Shown here: piece by piece, positions 25,122-35,639 of the stretch
Layout of the letters: each line of letters starts with the position of its first letter
Position numbering within the stretch: the stretch's first letter is position 1
Source: Deltaproteobacteria bacterium
GTDB lineage: Bacteria > Desulfobacterota > Desulfarculia > Adiutricales > Adiutricaceae
Assembly (NCBI GenBank): GCA_031276635.1
Contig: JAISMU010000179.1
Coordinates: forward strand, 1 to 61,530
Length of the DNA: 61,530 nucleotides
Direction of reading: 5' to 3'
Program-made: the position numbers and the translations under genes
The notes under the pieces: generated by a model
The model's input: the letters and a program-made list of their open reading frames with translations, nothing else
Told to the model about the DNA's origin: nothing
The model's database searches: none

Positions 25122-28100
25122 TTACCTGGCGCTCTCCTGGTGCCTGGCCTGCTCGGCCCGCTCCACAGCCTCATTGATCAAATCGACCGTGGCCGCCGTC
25201 TCCTCGATCTGGAAAACCTCAATGCGATCCCCGACGAACACATCCGAGAAGTTTTCCAGGCAAATGCCGCACTCGTGGCCACTGGTGACCTCCCGGACGT
25301 CGGACTTCTCGCGTTTGAGGGACCCGACCCGGCCCTCCCAGACGGATTTGCCATCGCGCAACAAGCGCGCCTTGGCCCCCCGCTGGATCCGGCCCTCGCT
25401 GACAAACGAGCCGGCCACCTGCCCGACCTTGGAGATCATGAAGATGGCCCGCACCTCGGCCTGGCCGAGAACCTTCTCGCTCTTGACCGGATCCAAAAGG
25501 CCGGCCATGGCCTCCTTGATGTCCTCCAGGAGCTTGTAGATGATGTTGTAGTGGCGGACCTGGACCCGCTCGCGCTCGGCCAACTCCTTGATCTGGGCCG
25601 TGGGCCGGACCCCAAAGCAGATGATCAAGGCGTTGGAGGCTGAGGCCAGCATGATGTCCGTCTCCGAGACCCCACCGGTGGAATGGTGGATCACGGTGAT
25701 CTTGATCTCGGGGGTGGAGAGTTTGCCCACCGCGTCCAGAATAGCCTCCAAAGAGCCTTGGACGTCAGCCTTAACGATCAAGTTCAGACCCTTAACCGCC
25801 CCAGCCTTGATGTGGTCAAAGAGGTTTTCCAGGGTGAGCTTGGAGGTCTTGACCAGCTCGCTCTCCCGCTGCTTCATCTGGCGGTGTTGGCTGACCTGGC
25901 GGGCCTGCTTCTCATCCTCCATGACAATGAACTCGTCCCCGGCCTGAGGCACCCCAGAGATGCCCTGGATCTCCACCGGGATGGAGGGGCCGGCCGCCTC
26001 AACCTTCTGCCCCTGGTCATCGTACAGGGCCCGAATCTTGCCGTAAAAGGCCCCGCAGACGTAGGGGTCGCCCAACTTGAGGGCCCCCTCGCCCACCAGG
26101 AGGGTAGCCACGGCTCCCCGACCCTTGTCCAGACGGGCCTCAATGACCCGACCCCGGGCCGGGCCGTCCGAGCGAGCCTGAAGAGCCAGAATGTCGGACT
26201 GCAAAAGGATCATGTCCAAAAGCTCGTCCACGCCCTGGCCGGTCTTGGCCGAGATGTCCACAAACACCGTCTCCCCGCCCAGATCCCCGGCCAGGAGACC
26301 CAACTCAGTCATCTGCTGCCGGATGCGACCGGGGTTGGCCCCAGGTTTGTCCACTTTGTTGACGGCCACGATGATGGGGACCTTGGCCGCCTTGGCGTGA
26401 TCGCAAGCCTCGCGGGTCTGGGGCATGACCCCATCGTCAGCGGCCACAATCAAAATGACTATGTCCGTCACCTGAGCCCCGCGCGAGCGCATGGAAGTGA
26501 AAGCCTCGTGGCCCGGGGTATCAAGGAAGGTGATGTAACGCTCCCCGACCTTGACGTGGTAAGCCCCGATGTGCTGGGTGATGCCACCAGCCTCAGCCTC
26601 CTGGATCTTGGTCTTGCGGATGTAATCCAGCAGCGAGGTTTTGCCATGGTCAACGTGCCCCATGATGGTGACCACCGGGGAGCGGGGGCCGACCGGAAAC
26701 TTCTCGCCCACCTCGGGCACGGGCAGGTAATCGCCCTCGTCAAAGGCCGACTTCTCCACCTCGTAATCAAACTCGGCCGCCACCAGGGTGGCCGTGTCAA
26801 AGTCCAGCGACTGATTAAGGCCGGCCATGACCCCCATGGTCATGAGTTTTTTGATGATGTCCCCGGCCTTCAGCGACAACCGGTGGGCCAGCTCGGAGAC
26901 GGTGATGACCTCGTCAACCTTGATGCGGCGCTTAATGGCCTTGGGCACCGTAATCTCGGTCTTGGCCTGGGTCTTTTTGGCGGCCTTGGGTTTCTTGCCT
27001 CGAGCCCGCTCCATCCCCTCCGGGTACAGTTCCGAGCGCTCCACCACCTCGCGGCGCTTGCGAGCCGCGAAATCATCGCGGTCGTGACCACCGGACTTCT
27101 TCTTGCGGTCCCCGCGTTTGCGGCTATCAGCCTCGGGCTGGGCCGGCGGGGAGCCATCCGGGCGTCCTCCTGGTCGGGGGGGGCCAGCTGGCCTAGGCGG
27201 GCCACCAGGCCGGGGAGCCCCAGGCCGACTGGGCCGAGCTCGCCGAGCTTCGTCGCCTTCCGGCTGCCCTCCCACGGAAACAGGCTTGGAGCGGGCGGCC
27301 GGGGAATCCGGTCTTGGCCCCTCACGCCAGTTAGGTTTAACGCCCACCACCCGAGCCGGCTCAAACCGGCTCTTGCCTGAGCCCGTCTCGGTGGTCGGGC
27401 CCAGCTCACGGGTAATCTTGCGGGGCTGACCGGGGGTTGGGGCCGGGCGGTCAGAGCCGGGCCTATCCGGTCGCTTTTTTGCCCCCTCGGGTCGGGCGCC
27501 CTCAGACTCCTTGGCGGCGGCCTCTTTAGGGGCGGCCTCCTTGGCCGGGGCCTCCTTGGGAGAGCCTTCCTTGGGCGCGGCTTCCTTGGCCGAAGCCTCT
27601 TTGGGCGCGGCCTCCTTGGCGGTGGCCGCCGCGGGAGCGCTCGAGCCGGCCTCGGCGGGCTTAACCTTGGTTTTGTCCTTGCCCTCAGGCGCGGGGACGA
27701 TTTTTAAGGTCTCCGGCTTCAGGGCCTCTGGGGCTTTGGGGGCCGGCCGGCTGGGCAAATCCTCAGGAGCCGCCTGAGCCCCAGGGGAGAGCTTCAAAAA
27801 GTCCGGCCTGGGAGTCTTGTCCACTCCGCTTTTGGTAGGCTTGGCCGTCCCCACGATGGTGGCCCGCTCAAAACTGCGGGGCCCGATGCGCACCGGGGTC
27901 GGCTTAACCTCAGGCTTAGGCGGCGGCGAGGCGGAGCCATCCTCAACTTGCCGCGTGGCGGGCGTGGCCATGGCGGCCTGGGCCGCTTGGACCGGGGAGT
28001 CTAAATTCGCCGCCTCCCCCGACTCGGGCTCGGACTCAACCATCTCCGCCTGAGCCTGGGTCTCCCCGTTTTTCTTGCGCCGGCGGACGACCAGGGGCCC

Positions 28101-28289
28101 GCCCCCAGCGCCAGGCGAGGGAGAAGCCCCCAGGCGACGACGGATTTCCTCGACCACGCTCTCCTCAATGCTATTGGACGCCCCAAGTTTGACTCCGGGC
28201 ATAATCTTCATCTCAGCCATACGTTGGAGAAGCTCATTACTGGTCATCGCCAGTTCTTTGGCCAGCTCATGAATCCGTTTTTTACCCAT
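25122..28289 (-). CDS. infB: Translation initiation factor IF-2
   Basis: This 1055-residue GTPase brings initiator tRNA to the 30S subunit. It has an N-terminal IF2_N module (KKRIHELAKELAMTSNELL), a very long Lys/Glu/Ala/Pro/Arg-rich linker (about 70-440) with a KEAAPKEA-type repeat, and then a second IF2_N module (VITVSELAHRLSLKAGDIIK). The GTPase domain follows with G1 GHVDHGKTSLLD, G3 DTPGHEAF and G4 NKVDKPG, then domains II, III and IV (ending FSDVFVGDRIEVF). The linker is longer than in E. coli but of the usual nature for this phylum. It lies between ylxR and DUF503. Confidence 0.97.
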   Translation of the reverse strand: MGKKRIHELAKELAMTSNELLQRMAEMKIMPGVKLGASNSIEESVVEEIRRRLGASPSPGAGGGPLVVRRRKKNGETQAQAEMVESEPESGEAANLDSPVQAAQAAMATPATRQVEDGSASPPPKPEVKPTPVRIGPRSFERATIVGTAKPTKSGVDKTPRPDFLKLSPGAQAAPEDLPSRPAPKAPEALKPETLKIVPAPEGKDKTKVKPAEAGSSAPAAATAKEAAPKEASAKEAAPKEGSPKEAPAKEAAPKEAAAKESEGARPEGAKKRPDRPGSDRPAPTPGQPRKITRELGPTTETGSGKSRFEPARVVGVKPNWREGPRPDSPAARSKPVSVGGQPEGDEARRARPSRPGAPRPGGPPRPAGPPRPGGRPDGSPPAQPEADSRKRGDRKKKSGGHDRDDFAARKRREVVERSELYPEGMERARGKKPKAAKKTQAKTEITVPKAIKRRIKVDEVITVSELAHRLSLKAGDIIKKLMTMGVMAGLNQSLDFDTATLVAAEFDYEVEKSAFDEGDYLPVPEVGEKFPVGPRSPVVTIMGHVDHGKTSLLDYIRKTKIQEAEAGGITQHIGAYHVKVGERYITFLDTPGHEAFTSMRSRGAQVTDIVILIVAADDGVMPQTREACDHAKAAKVPIIVAVNKVDKPGANPGRIRQQMTELGLLAGDLGGETVFVDISAKTGQGVDELLDMILLQSDILALQARSDGPARGRVIEARLDKGRGAVATLLVGEGALKLGDPYVCGAFYGKIRALYDDQGQKVEAAGPSIPVEIQGISGVPQAGDEFIVMEDEKQARQVSQHRQMKQRESELVKTSKLTLENLFDHIKAGAVKGLNLIVKADVQGSLEAILDAVGKLSTPEIKITVIHHSTGGVSETDIMLASASNALIICFGVRPTAQIKELAERERVQVRHYNIIYKLLEDIKEAMAGLLDPVKSEKVLGQAEVRAIFMISKVGQVAGSFVSEGRIQRGAKARLLRDGKSVWEGRVGSLKREKSDVREVTSGHECGICLENFSDVFVGDRIEVFQIEETAATVDLINEAVERAEQARHQESAR

Positions 28290-28350
28290 AACCCTGTGCC
28301 ACCTGTTCCTAGAAAAGGATTGTCCGCCCCGGCCCGCGACCGCGTCGCCA

Positions 28351-28620
28351 TCAAAGCCCGGTCACCAGATTCCCGGTCAATAATGACTCCAACCCGCCCT
28401 TAAACCGAAAAGCCCTGGCCAGCCGCCCCGGGCGCAAGGCCTGAGCCAGGCAGGCGGGGTTGTCCCGGCAGACCCAGGCTCCCCGCCCAACCAATCTCAT
28501 CTTGTCATCAAAGACCACCGCCTGGCCCTGACCCTGGGGGACCAGGGCCAGGCGCCTCAAGTCCCCCTGGGGTCGCCGGCGCCGGCAACCCAGGCAAGTT
28601 CTTTGCGGTCGCTCAGTCAT
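28351..28620 (-). CDS. ylxR: YlxR family RNA-binding protein
   Basis: This 89-residue basic protein shows the YlxR signature: PQRTCLGCRRRRPQGDLRRL at the N-terminus, then a strand, then GRGAWVCRDNPACLAQAL. YlxR proteins sit between nusA and infB and bind RNA or nucleoid components; their exact role is unsettled. The start is ATG 28620, inside the last eight bases of nusA. A longer open frame upstream is a shadow of nusA. Confidence 0.9.
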   Translation of the reverse strand: MTERPQRTCLGCRRRRPQGDLRRLALVPQGQGQAVVFDDKMRLVGRGAWVCRDNPACLAQALRPGRLARAFRFKGGLESLLTGNLVTGL

Positions 28621-30037
28621 TGTCCTCGGAGCTCTCCCCGGAGCCATCCAGAGAAGATCTATCCATGGATCTATCCATCGATCTATCCAAGGAGCTCTCC
28701 AAACCGCCGCCCCCACTCGCCGCCTCACGCTCGGCCTTCTGGGAAAAGAAGTCCCGGGCCATGGCTTCCCGGGCCGCTTCCTCAGCGTCCTCCCGGTTAA
28801 GGTTCTCCACGTAATCCCGAGCCGCCTCCCAAACCTGCTGAGCCTTCTCCGGCCCCAGACCCTCAATCATGGCCAGCTGGTCCGGGCCCACCTCAAAAAG
28901 ATCCCGGGCCGAGCCATAGCCAGACTCAAACAACAGGTCAGCCGTGACCTCGCCAACCCCCGGCAGGCGCAACAACGACTGATAGCCGTCCTTCAAGGCC
29001 CTTTGATACTTGCTCTCATTCTTGACGTCAATACGCCAGCCGACCAGCCGGGAAGCCAGGCGGACATTTTGCCCCTTCCGACCGATGGCCAAGGATAACT
29101 GTTCGTCCGGGACCACCACCTCCAGGGAACGAGCCGACTCGTCGACCACCACCCGGAGAACCCCGGCCGGAGCCAAGGCGCTGGCCACGTAATGAACCAC
29201 GTCCGGGCTGTAGGGGATGATGTCGATCTTCTCCCCTTTCAATTCCTGGACCACCCCCTGCACCCGTGAGCCCCGCAGGCCCACGCAGGCTCCCACGGGA
29301 TCGATCTCACTATCTGAGGTGGTCACGGCGATCTTGGAGCGACTGCCAGGCTCCCGGGCCACGGAGACGATTTTAACAATGCCCTCGGTAATTTCCGGGA
29401 CCTCCGCCTCAAACAGAGCGGACAAAAAGTCGGGATGGGTACGCGAGAGAATGATCTGAGGCCCGCGACTGACGAGCTTGGCGTCAATGATGAGAGCCCG
29501 AATCCGCTCCCCCCGATGAAAATAGTTTTCCCTGGGAATCTGCTCGGAGGCCGGCAGAAGAGCCTCGGCCCGGCCCAGGCTCAGGATGATATTGCCCTTA
29601 TCAACCCTCTGGATGGTTCCATGAACGATCTCGCCTACCCGATCTTTGTAATCATCAAAAATCAGATCCCGCTCCGCGTCCTTCATGCGCTGGATAATGA
29701 CCTGTTTGGCCGACTGAGCCGCGATGCGCCCAAAATTGGCGGCTTCCAACTTAACTCCCAGCTCCTCGCCCACCGAGGAGTCAGGATCGAGTTTCCTGGC
29801 TTCCTCAAGGGAGATCTGGGTCTCTGGATCAGTGACTTCCTCAACCACGTCCTTGTACCGAAAGATGTCAAAGTCCCCGGTTTCCTCGCTGAAGGAAACC
29901 TCAAAGTTTTCGCTCAAGCCGTATTTGCGCTTGGCCGCCGACCGAATGGCCTCCTCAAGGGTTTCGATCAGAACCCCCTTGTCAATGCCTTTGTCCCGGC
30001 TGATCTGATCCACCATTCTCTTCAGGTCAATATTCAT
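28613..30037 (-). CDS. nusA: Transcription termination/antitermination protein NusA
   Basis: This 474-residue NusA binds RNA polymerase and controls pausing, termination and antitermination. The order is an N-terminal domain ([17 protein letters not shown]), S1 ([20 protein letters not shown]), KH1 and KH2 ([39 protein letters not shown]), then a helix-hairpin-helix-like C-terminal unit ([34 protein letters not shown]). The end is a low-complexity tail with a DRSM repeat encoded by three 12-base units (28656-28691). I chose ATG 30037, seven bases after AGGGTG; GTG 30046 is possible. Confidence 0.95.
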   Translation of the reverse strand: MNIDLKRMVDQISRDKGIDKGVLIETLEEAIRSAAKRKYGLSENFEVSFSEETGDFDIFRYKDVVEEVTDPETQISLEEARKLDPDSSVGEELGVKLEAANFGRIAAQSAKQVIIQRMKDAERDLIFDDYKDRVGEIVHGTIQRVDKGNIILSLGRAEALLPASEQIPRENYFHRGERIRALIIDAKLVSRGPQIILSRTHPDFLSALFEAEVPEITEGIVKIVSVAREPGSRSKIAVTTSDSEIDPVGACVGLRGSRVQGVVQELKGEKIDIIPYSPDVVHYVASALAPAGVLRVVVDESARSLEVVVPDEQLSLAIGRKGQNVRLASRLVGWRIDVKNESKYQRALKDGYQSLLRLPGVGEVTADLLFESGYGSARDLFEVGPDQLAMIEGLGPEKAQQVWEAARDYVENLNREDAEEAAREAMARDFFSQKAEREAASGGGGLESSLDRSMDRSMDRSSLDGSGESSEDND

Positions 30038-30194
30038 GTATATCACCCTAAGGCTACCCCCGACCCAAGGGCCGGAAGAGGAATTGGGTTTGGAAAAAGG
30101 CCCCGCTCGCCAAAGCCGCCAAAGACCTCAAAATCGGGCCCGCGGGCCAGCGAGCCTCCCGCCCCGGCTCCTTCTGAGGGGCGTTGACTCTGAC

Positions 30195-30824
30195 TCAGAT
30201 TTCTGGAATCAGGGACGCTTTCAGATCCGGCCCCAACTCAAAGGTTATTTCCCCCTCGGGGGTGATTAGCCGCAGGGGGCCCACAGCGGTGGCCAAGCGG
30301 CCTTTATATGTGACTGGCCGACCCTCCACCAGGAGCTTGACCTTGGCCCGGCTCCCGGAAAAACGCCGAAAGTCCGCCTCAGTGTAAAGCCGACGATTAA
30401 GGCCCGGGGAGGAGACCTCCAGAACATAAGCCGGGCCCGAGTTGGGGTCATCGGTCTCGTCCAACCAGGCGGAAAATTTTCTGGCCGCGGCGACGCACTC
30501 GTCAATGGTGACTTTGGAGCCGCTTTTGCCGGACTCGCCTAGCCCGGATTCCTGTAGCCCGGATTCCCCTAGCCCGGGCTCATTTAGCCTCGCCCCCTCA
30601 AACCCAGTTCCCTTTATATTATCCATGGCTTTATCAATGACCACCCGGACAATCCGCCGACCGTTTTCCAGGGCCGTCTCCACGCTCACCAGCTCCAGGC
30701 CCAGCTCGGTCAGCGCTTGGGGAGCCAAGGCGCGCAATTTATCCAAAAGGGCTTTCAGGCCCAAGCCGGACAAGGCCTCAGGCTTTTTGGGCGCCGGGCG
30801 GCGAGACCTGGGGCCAGTGGCCAT
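30195..30824 (-). CDS. rimP: Ribosome maturation factor RimP with repeat-bearing insertion
   Basis: The protein is 209 residues from ATG 30824, preceded by AGAGG. RimP acts in 30S assembly. The N-terminal domain (APQALTELGLELVSVETALE; RIVRVVIDKA) and the C-terminal domain (VTIDECVAAARKFSAWLDE; YVLEVSSPGLNRRLYTEADF) are both present. Between them is a ~30-residue insertion rich in Gly, Ser and Glu (GLGESGLQESGLGESG) encoded by three tandem 15-base units at 30538-30582. Such an insertion is not normal for RimP. It is the first gene of the operon. Confidence 0.92.
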   Translation of the reverse strand: MATGPRSRRPAPKKPEALSGLGLKALLDKLRALAPQALTELGLELVSVETALENGRRIVRVVIDKAMDNIKGTGFEGARLNEPGLGESGLQESGLGESGKSGSKVTIDECVAAARKFSAWLDETDDPNSGPAYVLEVSSPGLNRRLYTEADFRRFSGSRAKVKLLVEGRPVTYKGRLATAVGPLRLITPEGEITFELGPDLKASLIPEI

Positions 30825-31471
30825 TTTTTTGCCTCTGATTAAAAAAGAAAGCGGGCATGGGCCCACTTTACTGAATAAGAGGGATTAGTTGTCCGGGAAA
30901 CCCTTTTTCCCCTGGGGAAAAAGAGCGGGCCCCAAGCCAGACAGAGGAAAACCTCAGTCCCGCCCCAAGGCCACCAGAAAAACCAACCATATTAGTCAGG
31001 GCCCGCGAGAGCCCTATAATTTATGGTTACCAGCCTGAACCGGCCAACTCATCCAAAGGAATAGTCAGGCCAATTAAAACTAACATCCGGCCAAAGTTAA
31101 GACTTATTAAATATAAATTAACGTAATAAGCCAAAATTTAAACCAAAAATTTAATCCAACCACCGCCAGAGCCAACCCGATCTCATGGCAAAAGTTAAAT
31201 ACCTTAAAACCAACCAACTGTCAAGTAAAATACCGACTAACTCTCAAGGTCACGGAAAAAAAATAACGCCGGAAACTTAGATAATGACCGATTTATTTAC
31301 GCCCCAGAAAGCTTTCAAAGAACACAAAAAAACATTATAATAGGGTTAATTGTCAAAAGATTCGCCAAAAAATATTTTCCCCCGCCGCCCGGCCTAGGCC
31401 AGGGGTCTAGGCCGGGCGGAAAAAACCTTACGTCAATTTTAGAGTTCCAGACCGGGTGGGGTCGGCCACAA
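30825..31471. other. Intergenic region upstream of the rimP operon
   Basis: The region contains the leader of the rimP operon (read on the minus strand) and, at its far end, a strong hairpin serving the topoisomerase-like gene. It is AT-rich from 31080 to 31380. I could not pick a convincing promoter. Confidence 0.45.
31385..31419 (-). terminator. Strong GC-rich hairpin downstream of the topoisomerase-like gene
   Basis: A perfect 13-base inverted repeat, CCGCCCGGCCTAG and CTAGGCCGGGCGG, has a nine-base loop. On the minus strand it is followed by CGGGGGAAAATATTTTTT, a loose T-rich stretch. It lies 53 bases after the stop of the gene at 31472. Confidence 0.6.
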
Positions 31472-34400
31472 CTAATTTTCAGCCATTTTCTGGCTTGAGG
31501 CCAGAGAATCAGCCGAAATTGGCGGGGAAATTTCCCTGGAAATAGGCGGGGCCGGGACCAGGACTGGCTCCAGCTGGGACCCTAAAATCGACTTCAACTC
31601 CAGTTTCAAGCCTCGCTCAGGGTTCTGGGCTTGGGCGGGCTCGGCGAGTTCGATCAACTCAGTTGAGGGCTGAGCCGACTCCAGAACAACAGCCGGCCCG
31701 ATCTGGGGTTGAGCCGTCTCCAGGCCGAACTCCTTGAGTTTGAGGCCGCGCTCGCGGTAAGCGGGCCGAAACTCCTCCGCGGCCCTCGTCCCCGCCAGTT
31801 GGGGACTGGCCGGCTCCGGGTCCGCCGCCAGCTCAACCTGGGGCGCCGCCGCCGGGGTGGACTCCTCCTCGGTCTGAGGGACGGTCGAATTCGAGGCCGT
31901 CTCCAGCTGATTTAAGGCCTGGGCCAACTCCTCAGCCAACTCCAGCTCCGTCTGCGGCAAAGTCAGCTCCGAGGCCAAATCCAGCTCCCCAAAAACCTGG
32001 GCCAACTCCGTGGCGAAATCCAACTCATTGAGGGGCGGCGGCGACTCCTCGGCTAACTCCAGCTCTGGATCAGAGGATGGGGCCAATGACTCCTGAGACA
32101 ACTCTGGCTCAAAACCAGCGGGCGAGGCCAATGACTCCTGAGGCAACGCCGGCTCAAGACCAACAGACGAGGCCAATGACTCCTGAGGCAACGCCAGCGC
32201 AGGACCAGCGGGCGAGGCCAATGATTCCTGAGCCAACTCCGCCCCAGTCTGAGGCTGAGGAGCCCCAGCCTGGGGCCGCGTCTCCTGAGCTGGTTGAGCT
32301 CTGGGAAAAGTAGGAAAAACCGGCTGATCATTGGCGACGGAAAACTTTTTGTCGCATAACTTGTTGGAGCAGAAAAAAAAGTCGTACTCCTTGTTATCCT
32401 TCGCTCGGCGCCCAATAGTGCGCCGAATAGGCGATTTACAATATGGGCAGACAAATTCGGTGACTAAATGAGAGCCAGACTTGCCCCGAAAAGCGCCAGG
32501 AACGCCATTGTTGTTCTCAAAGTTCGCCGCGCAGAGATGATTGGGGCAGGCCCAGGAGTCGCCAACTTTGGGATCCCGGCTGATGACTAAAGTCAGGCGA
32601 CTTTTGCAAAATTCGCAGGTCACCTCAGGGGGCTTGGGTTTAAAAAGTGGTTTACCGATCTGTCCATGGTCGTCGGCGTACTTCCCTTGGCAGTTTTGGT
32701 TGGAGCAAATCCACAAGGAATACGGCTTGCCATTCTTCAGGCCTTTGTGGAGATAGAGATCGCTCTGGCACTCCCCACACGGCTTCTTGGTCATAAGGCA
32801 GGAGCGCAGCCGAGCGCCCGGCTCCCCTTGAGTGTCCTCAAATTTGGCCCCGCAGTTGTCTCGATTCTGGCAAACCCAAAAAGAAAGATCCTTGTCATCT
32901 CGCCTGGTCTTGACCAAAACCAGGTGGCTCTGGCAATCAGGGCACTGGCGCTTGGTGACGATGACGGTTTTCAGACGAGACCCGGGGGCCCCTTTGAAGT
33001 TACGGAACTTGGCCTGGCAGCCGTTTTTCTCCTGGCAAATCCAATAGTCGAACTTTGTTCCCAGATTGCGCCCATGGCAGTGGGTCAAGGGCAGGCCGCA
33101 CTCTGGGCAGACCACGCTCTTATCAGGCAGAAAAACCCGCTCCCCCGGAACGCCATTGTCATCTTTGAACCTGGCCTTGCACTGGTGGATGTTGGAGCAT
33201 TGCCAGCGAGAGGAGGTCTGACCATCGACCATTTTCTCGTGGCGCCGAATCGTGGAGCCGCAATCAGGGCAAACGTGGCTTGTGTTGATAATCCGAGTCA
33301 GCGGCTGGCCAGGCGCGCCATTATCGTCTTGAAAGCTGGCCCCGCAGTTATCTCGATCCCGGCAGGACCAGAAGTTATAACGAACGTTGTTTTTGAAGCC
33401 GGTGACATTATTGAGAAACTGGTCACAGTAAGGGCATTTGATCTTTGAGAACGTAACCAGGGTCTGACCTTTGCCCGGGGTCCCACCAGCGTCCATAAAA
33501 GTGGCCCGGCAGTTGGAGTTGGAGCAAACCCAGCGAGTCAGATACACTCCGCTACGTTGGCTGGAGACTTTAACCAGTTTCTGCCCGCACTCCGGGCAGA
33601 GGCTCTGGTCATGAACCTCATGGGGAGCCAGGCTCTTGGCCAGGGAACCATGAAAGATAGAGATGACTTTCCACCAATCCAACTGACCGCTGGCCACTTG
33701 GGCGATGGAATTCCACAGGACCTGAATTTCGCTCAAAGTCAGGGCCTTGAGCTCGGCGGCTATCAACTCTTGGAGCTCCTGACCCAGAAAAGCGCTATGT
33801 AGACCGCCACGCGGGTCGACCGTGACGTAACCCCACTTCAAGAGACTGGCCAACATTGGCGCGCTGAAACTGGGCTTGGCCAAGCCCAGCCTATCCATTT
33901 CCTCAATCAAACTGACCACGGTGAAACGACGTTGGGCGGGGAAACCTTTGTCAAACACCCTACCGTTCTTAACCTCCAGGGAGCTTTCAGGGTCCAGCCT
34001 GGGGAAAGGATTGTCAGCGACCTCATCGGCTCCCTCACGCTGACTTTCCGGCTCCTCGTTCAACAGCGCCTTGAAGCCCGGCGTCAACAGTTTCTGTTTT
34101 TCAGCCTCGAAAAAAGCGTACTTGCCGTTTACATTAGTGTATAGGACGAGCTCCCGGCGACTGAAGACCGCGTCTGGCATCTGGCTGGCGATCGTCCTCA
34201 GGCGAATGAGCTTATAGAGATTTTTCTCGTCCTCAGAGCCGTTGATTGATTCCTCGCCGATCAGAACCGGTCGGACGCATTCCATCCCCTCCTGGCCCCC
34301 GCTGGTCGAGCCCCAATGCCGAGGTTTGTCGGTCATGGCCCAGCCGTAGCTCTCGGCCAATCCCCGGATATCCGAAATGATCCTCTCCGGCAAAAAATGG

Positions 34401-35272
34401 TCAGTGGTCCTGGGATAGGTGATGTGACCAGTCTCAAAGAGCTTGAGAGCCAAAGCCATAGTTTTCGTTGGGCTGAAAAACAAAGATTCGGCGGCCGAAC
34501 GCAAAAGGGTTATAGTGGTGAAAGGGAGACCAGGCTTTTGCAAAATTTTGCCTTCCTTGTAACTGGCCACTTTCACCGACCGTATCTCCGACACCCGTTG
34601 GGCGGTTTTCTGGTCGTGAATCCCAGTTTCTCCCTCGGCCAACCAGTTTTTGGGATTCCAAAAGACCTGCCAACGCCGCTCCCACTGGTTGTCAGGCAAA
34701 AAAAGCAGCTTGACCCCATAATTAGCCTGAGAGCCACCGCCAATAAGCTGATTTTCCCGCTCAGTTAAAAGGCCCAGAACCGCCAGCCGGACCAAGCTCA
34801 ATTGAAAATTTTTGCCAGACAAGGCCTGAATGACCGGGGAAGCCTGACTCACCATGCTCTCCGCGACCCAATAAGTCCCCTGGGCCTGAGCCCGACTCAA
34901 ACTCAACGGGCGAGGATTAGCCAGAGCCTTGAGGATAGTGTCCTTGGAAATCTCCGAGAAAAAGACCCGTTGAGGATTAATCAGGCCCAGAATCTGGCTC
35001 AACCGCCAGGCCACGAACTCCCCTTCCCCATCGGGGGGCAGCCCCAGATAGACGGCCTCAGCTTTCCCCACCAGAGGCCACAACTCATCAATAACCGCCT
35101 GGCCGGCCTCGGTCAATTCCATTAAGGGCGGCGACTCCGGGAGCGGGGCCCAAATGTCGCATTTGAACAAAAGCTTAAGCTGGCCCCGCGTGGAGCCAAC
35201 CACCCACTCAGAGCCCAGGAAATCCTGAATTTTTTTCGCCACCACCGGGGAATTAACGATTAAAAGTTTCAC
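31472..35272 (-). CDS. Topoisomerase IA-like protein with altered TOPRIM and eight zinc ribbons
   Basis: This 1266-residue protein resembles bacterial topoisomerase I across its first ~560 residues. Tyr286 in GHITYPRTTDHF matches the DNA-cleaving tyrosine, with the following arginine kept, and LPFTTITLLRSAAESLFFS is the usual segment before it. The TOPRIM is unusual: the normal IVESP is IVNSP (N7), and the normal DxDREGE is PPDGEGE (P79, D81, E83, E85), so the general glutamate, the first aspartate and an arginine are changed. Eight CxxC...CxxxxC ribbons follow (about 570-1010), each ending in a DDNGxPG-like turn. The last ~240 residues are acidic and repetitive (QESLASPAG units). It may be a divergent DNA-binding or relaxing protein; activity is doubtful. 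Confidence 0.8.
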   Translation of the reverse strand: MKLLIVNSPVVAKKIQDFLGSEWVVGSTRGQLKLLFKCDIWAPLPESPPLMELTEAGQAVIDELWPLVGKAEAVYLGLPPDGEGEFVAWRLSQILGLINPQRVFFSEISKDTILKALANPRPLSLSRAQAQGTYWVAESMVSQASPVIQALSGKNFQLSLVRLAVLGLLTERENQLIGGGSQANYGVKLLFLPDNQWERRWQVFWNPKNWLAEGETGIHDQKTAQRVSEIRSVKVASYKEGKILQKPGLPFTTITLLRSAAESLFFSPTKTMALALKLFETGHITYPRTTDHFLPERIISDIRGLAESYGWAMTDKPRHWGSTSGGQEGMECVRPVLIGEESINGSEDEKNLYKLIRLRTIASQMPDAVFSRRELVLYTNVNGKYAFFEAEKQKLLTPGFKALLNEEPESQREGADEVADNPFPRLDPESSLEVKNGRVFDKGFPAQRRFTVVSLIEEMDRLGLAKPSFSAPMLASLLKWGYVTVDPRGGLHSAFLGQELQELIAAELKALTLSEIQVLWNSIAQVASGQLDWWKVISIFHGSLAKSLAPHEVHDQSLCPECGQKLVKVSSQRSGVYLTRWVCSNSNCRATFMDAGGTPGKGQTLVTFSKIKCPYCDQFLNNVTGFKNNVRYNFWSCRDRDNCGASFQDDNGAPGQPLTRIINTSHVCPDCGSTIRRHEKMVDGQTSSRWQCSNIHQCKARFKDDNGVPGERVFLPDKSVVCPECGLPLTHCHGRNLGTKFDYWICQEKNGCQAKFRNFKGAPGSRLKTVIVTKRQCPDCQSHLVLVKTRRDDKDLSFWVCQNRDNCGAKFEDTQGEPGARLRSCLMTKKPCGECQSDLYLHKGLKNGKPYSLWICSNQNCQGKYADDHGQIGKPLFKPKPPEVTCEFCKSRLTLVISRDPKVGDSWACPNHLCAANFENNNGVPGAFRGKSGSHLVTEFVCPYCKSPIRRTIGRRAKDNKEYDFFFCSNKLCDKKFSVANDQPVFPTFPRAQPAQETRPQAGAPQPQTGAELAQESLASPAGPALALPQESLASSVGLEPALPQESLASPAGFEPELSQESLAPSSDPELELAEESPPPLNELDFATELAQVFGELDLASELTLPQTELELAEELAQALNQLETASNSTVPQTEEESTPAAAPQVELAADPEPASPQLAGTRAAEEFRPAYRERGLKLKEFGLETAQPQIGPAVVLESAQPSTELIELAEPAQAQNPERGLKLELKSILGSQLEPVLVPAPPISREISPPISADSLASSQKMAEN

Positions 35273-35639
35273 TTATGGTCACCAAATTCCTCAAAAACTC
35301 TCTCACAAAGGCCTTAAACCCAACCAAAACCCCATTGACCCCAGCGGACCGACGGTCAATTTCCGAGAAATCCTAAACAATCATTTTCCCGTTGAAAAAA
35401 TTGTTTTAAGTAGGTTATAAAAATCTTATTATATAAAGAGCAGGTAATCAATTCTTATTAAATAAATTTTTTAACAAAACTTTTAACAATTATAATTAAA
35501 ACATAAAATAAACAAATTTATTCGCCTTAATTTAACAAATTTAATTATTATGGGGTTTACAGAGAGCCAGGACGGCTCTCTCCAGCCCACGACTAATTCC
35601 AGGGCCCACTATATTAGCTCATTTTTGACGATAAATTAA

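Noticed and set aside
20103-27430. Long plus-strand frames opposite pnp, truB and infB (for example 25683-27380)
   Set aside because: They lie antisense to unmistakable housekeeping genes and give no protein-like sequence.
31472-35272. Calling the gene plain topA
   Set aside because: Catalytic TOPRIM residues differ and the domain layout is unlike housekeeping TopA, so a gene symbol would mislead.
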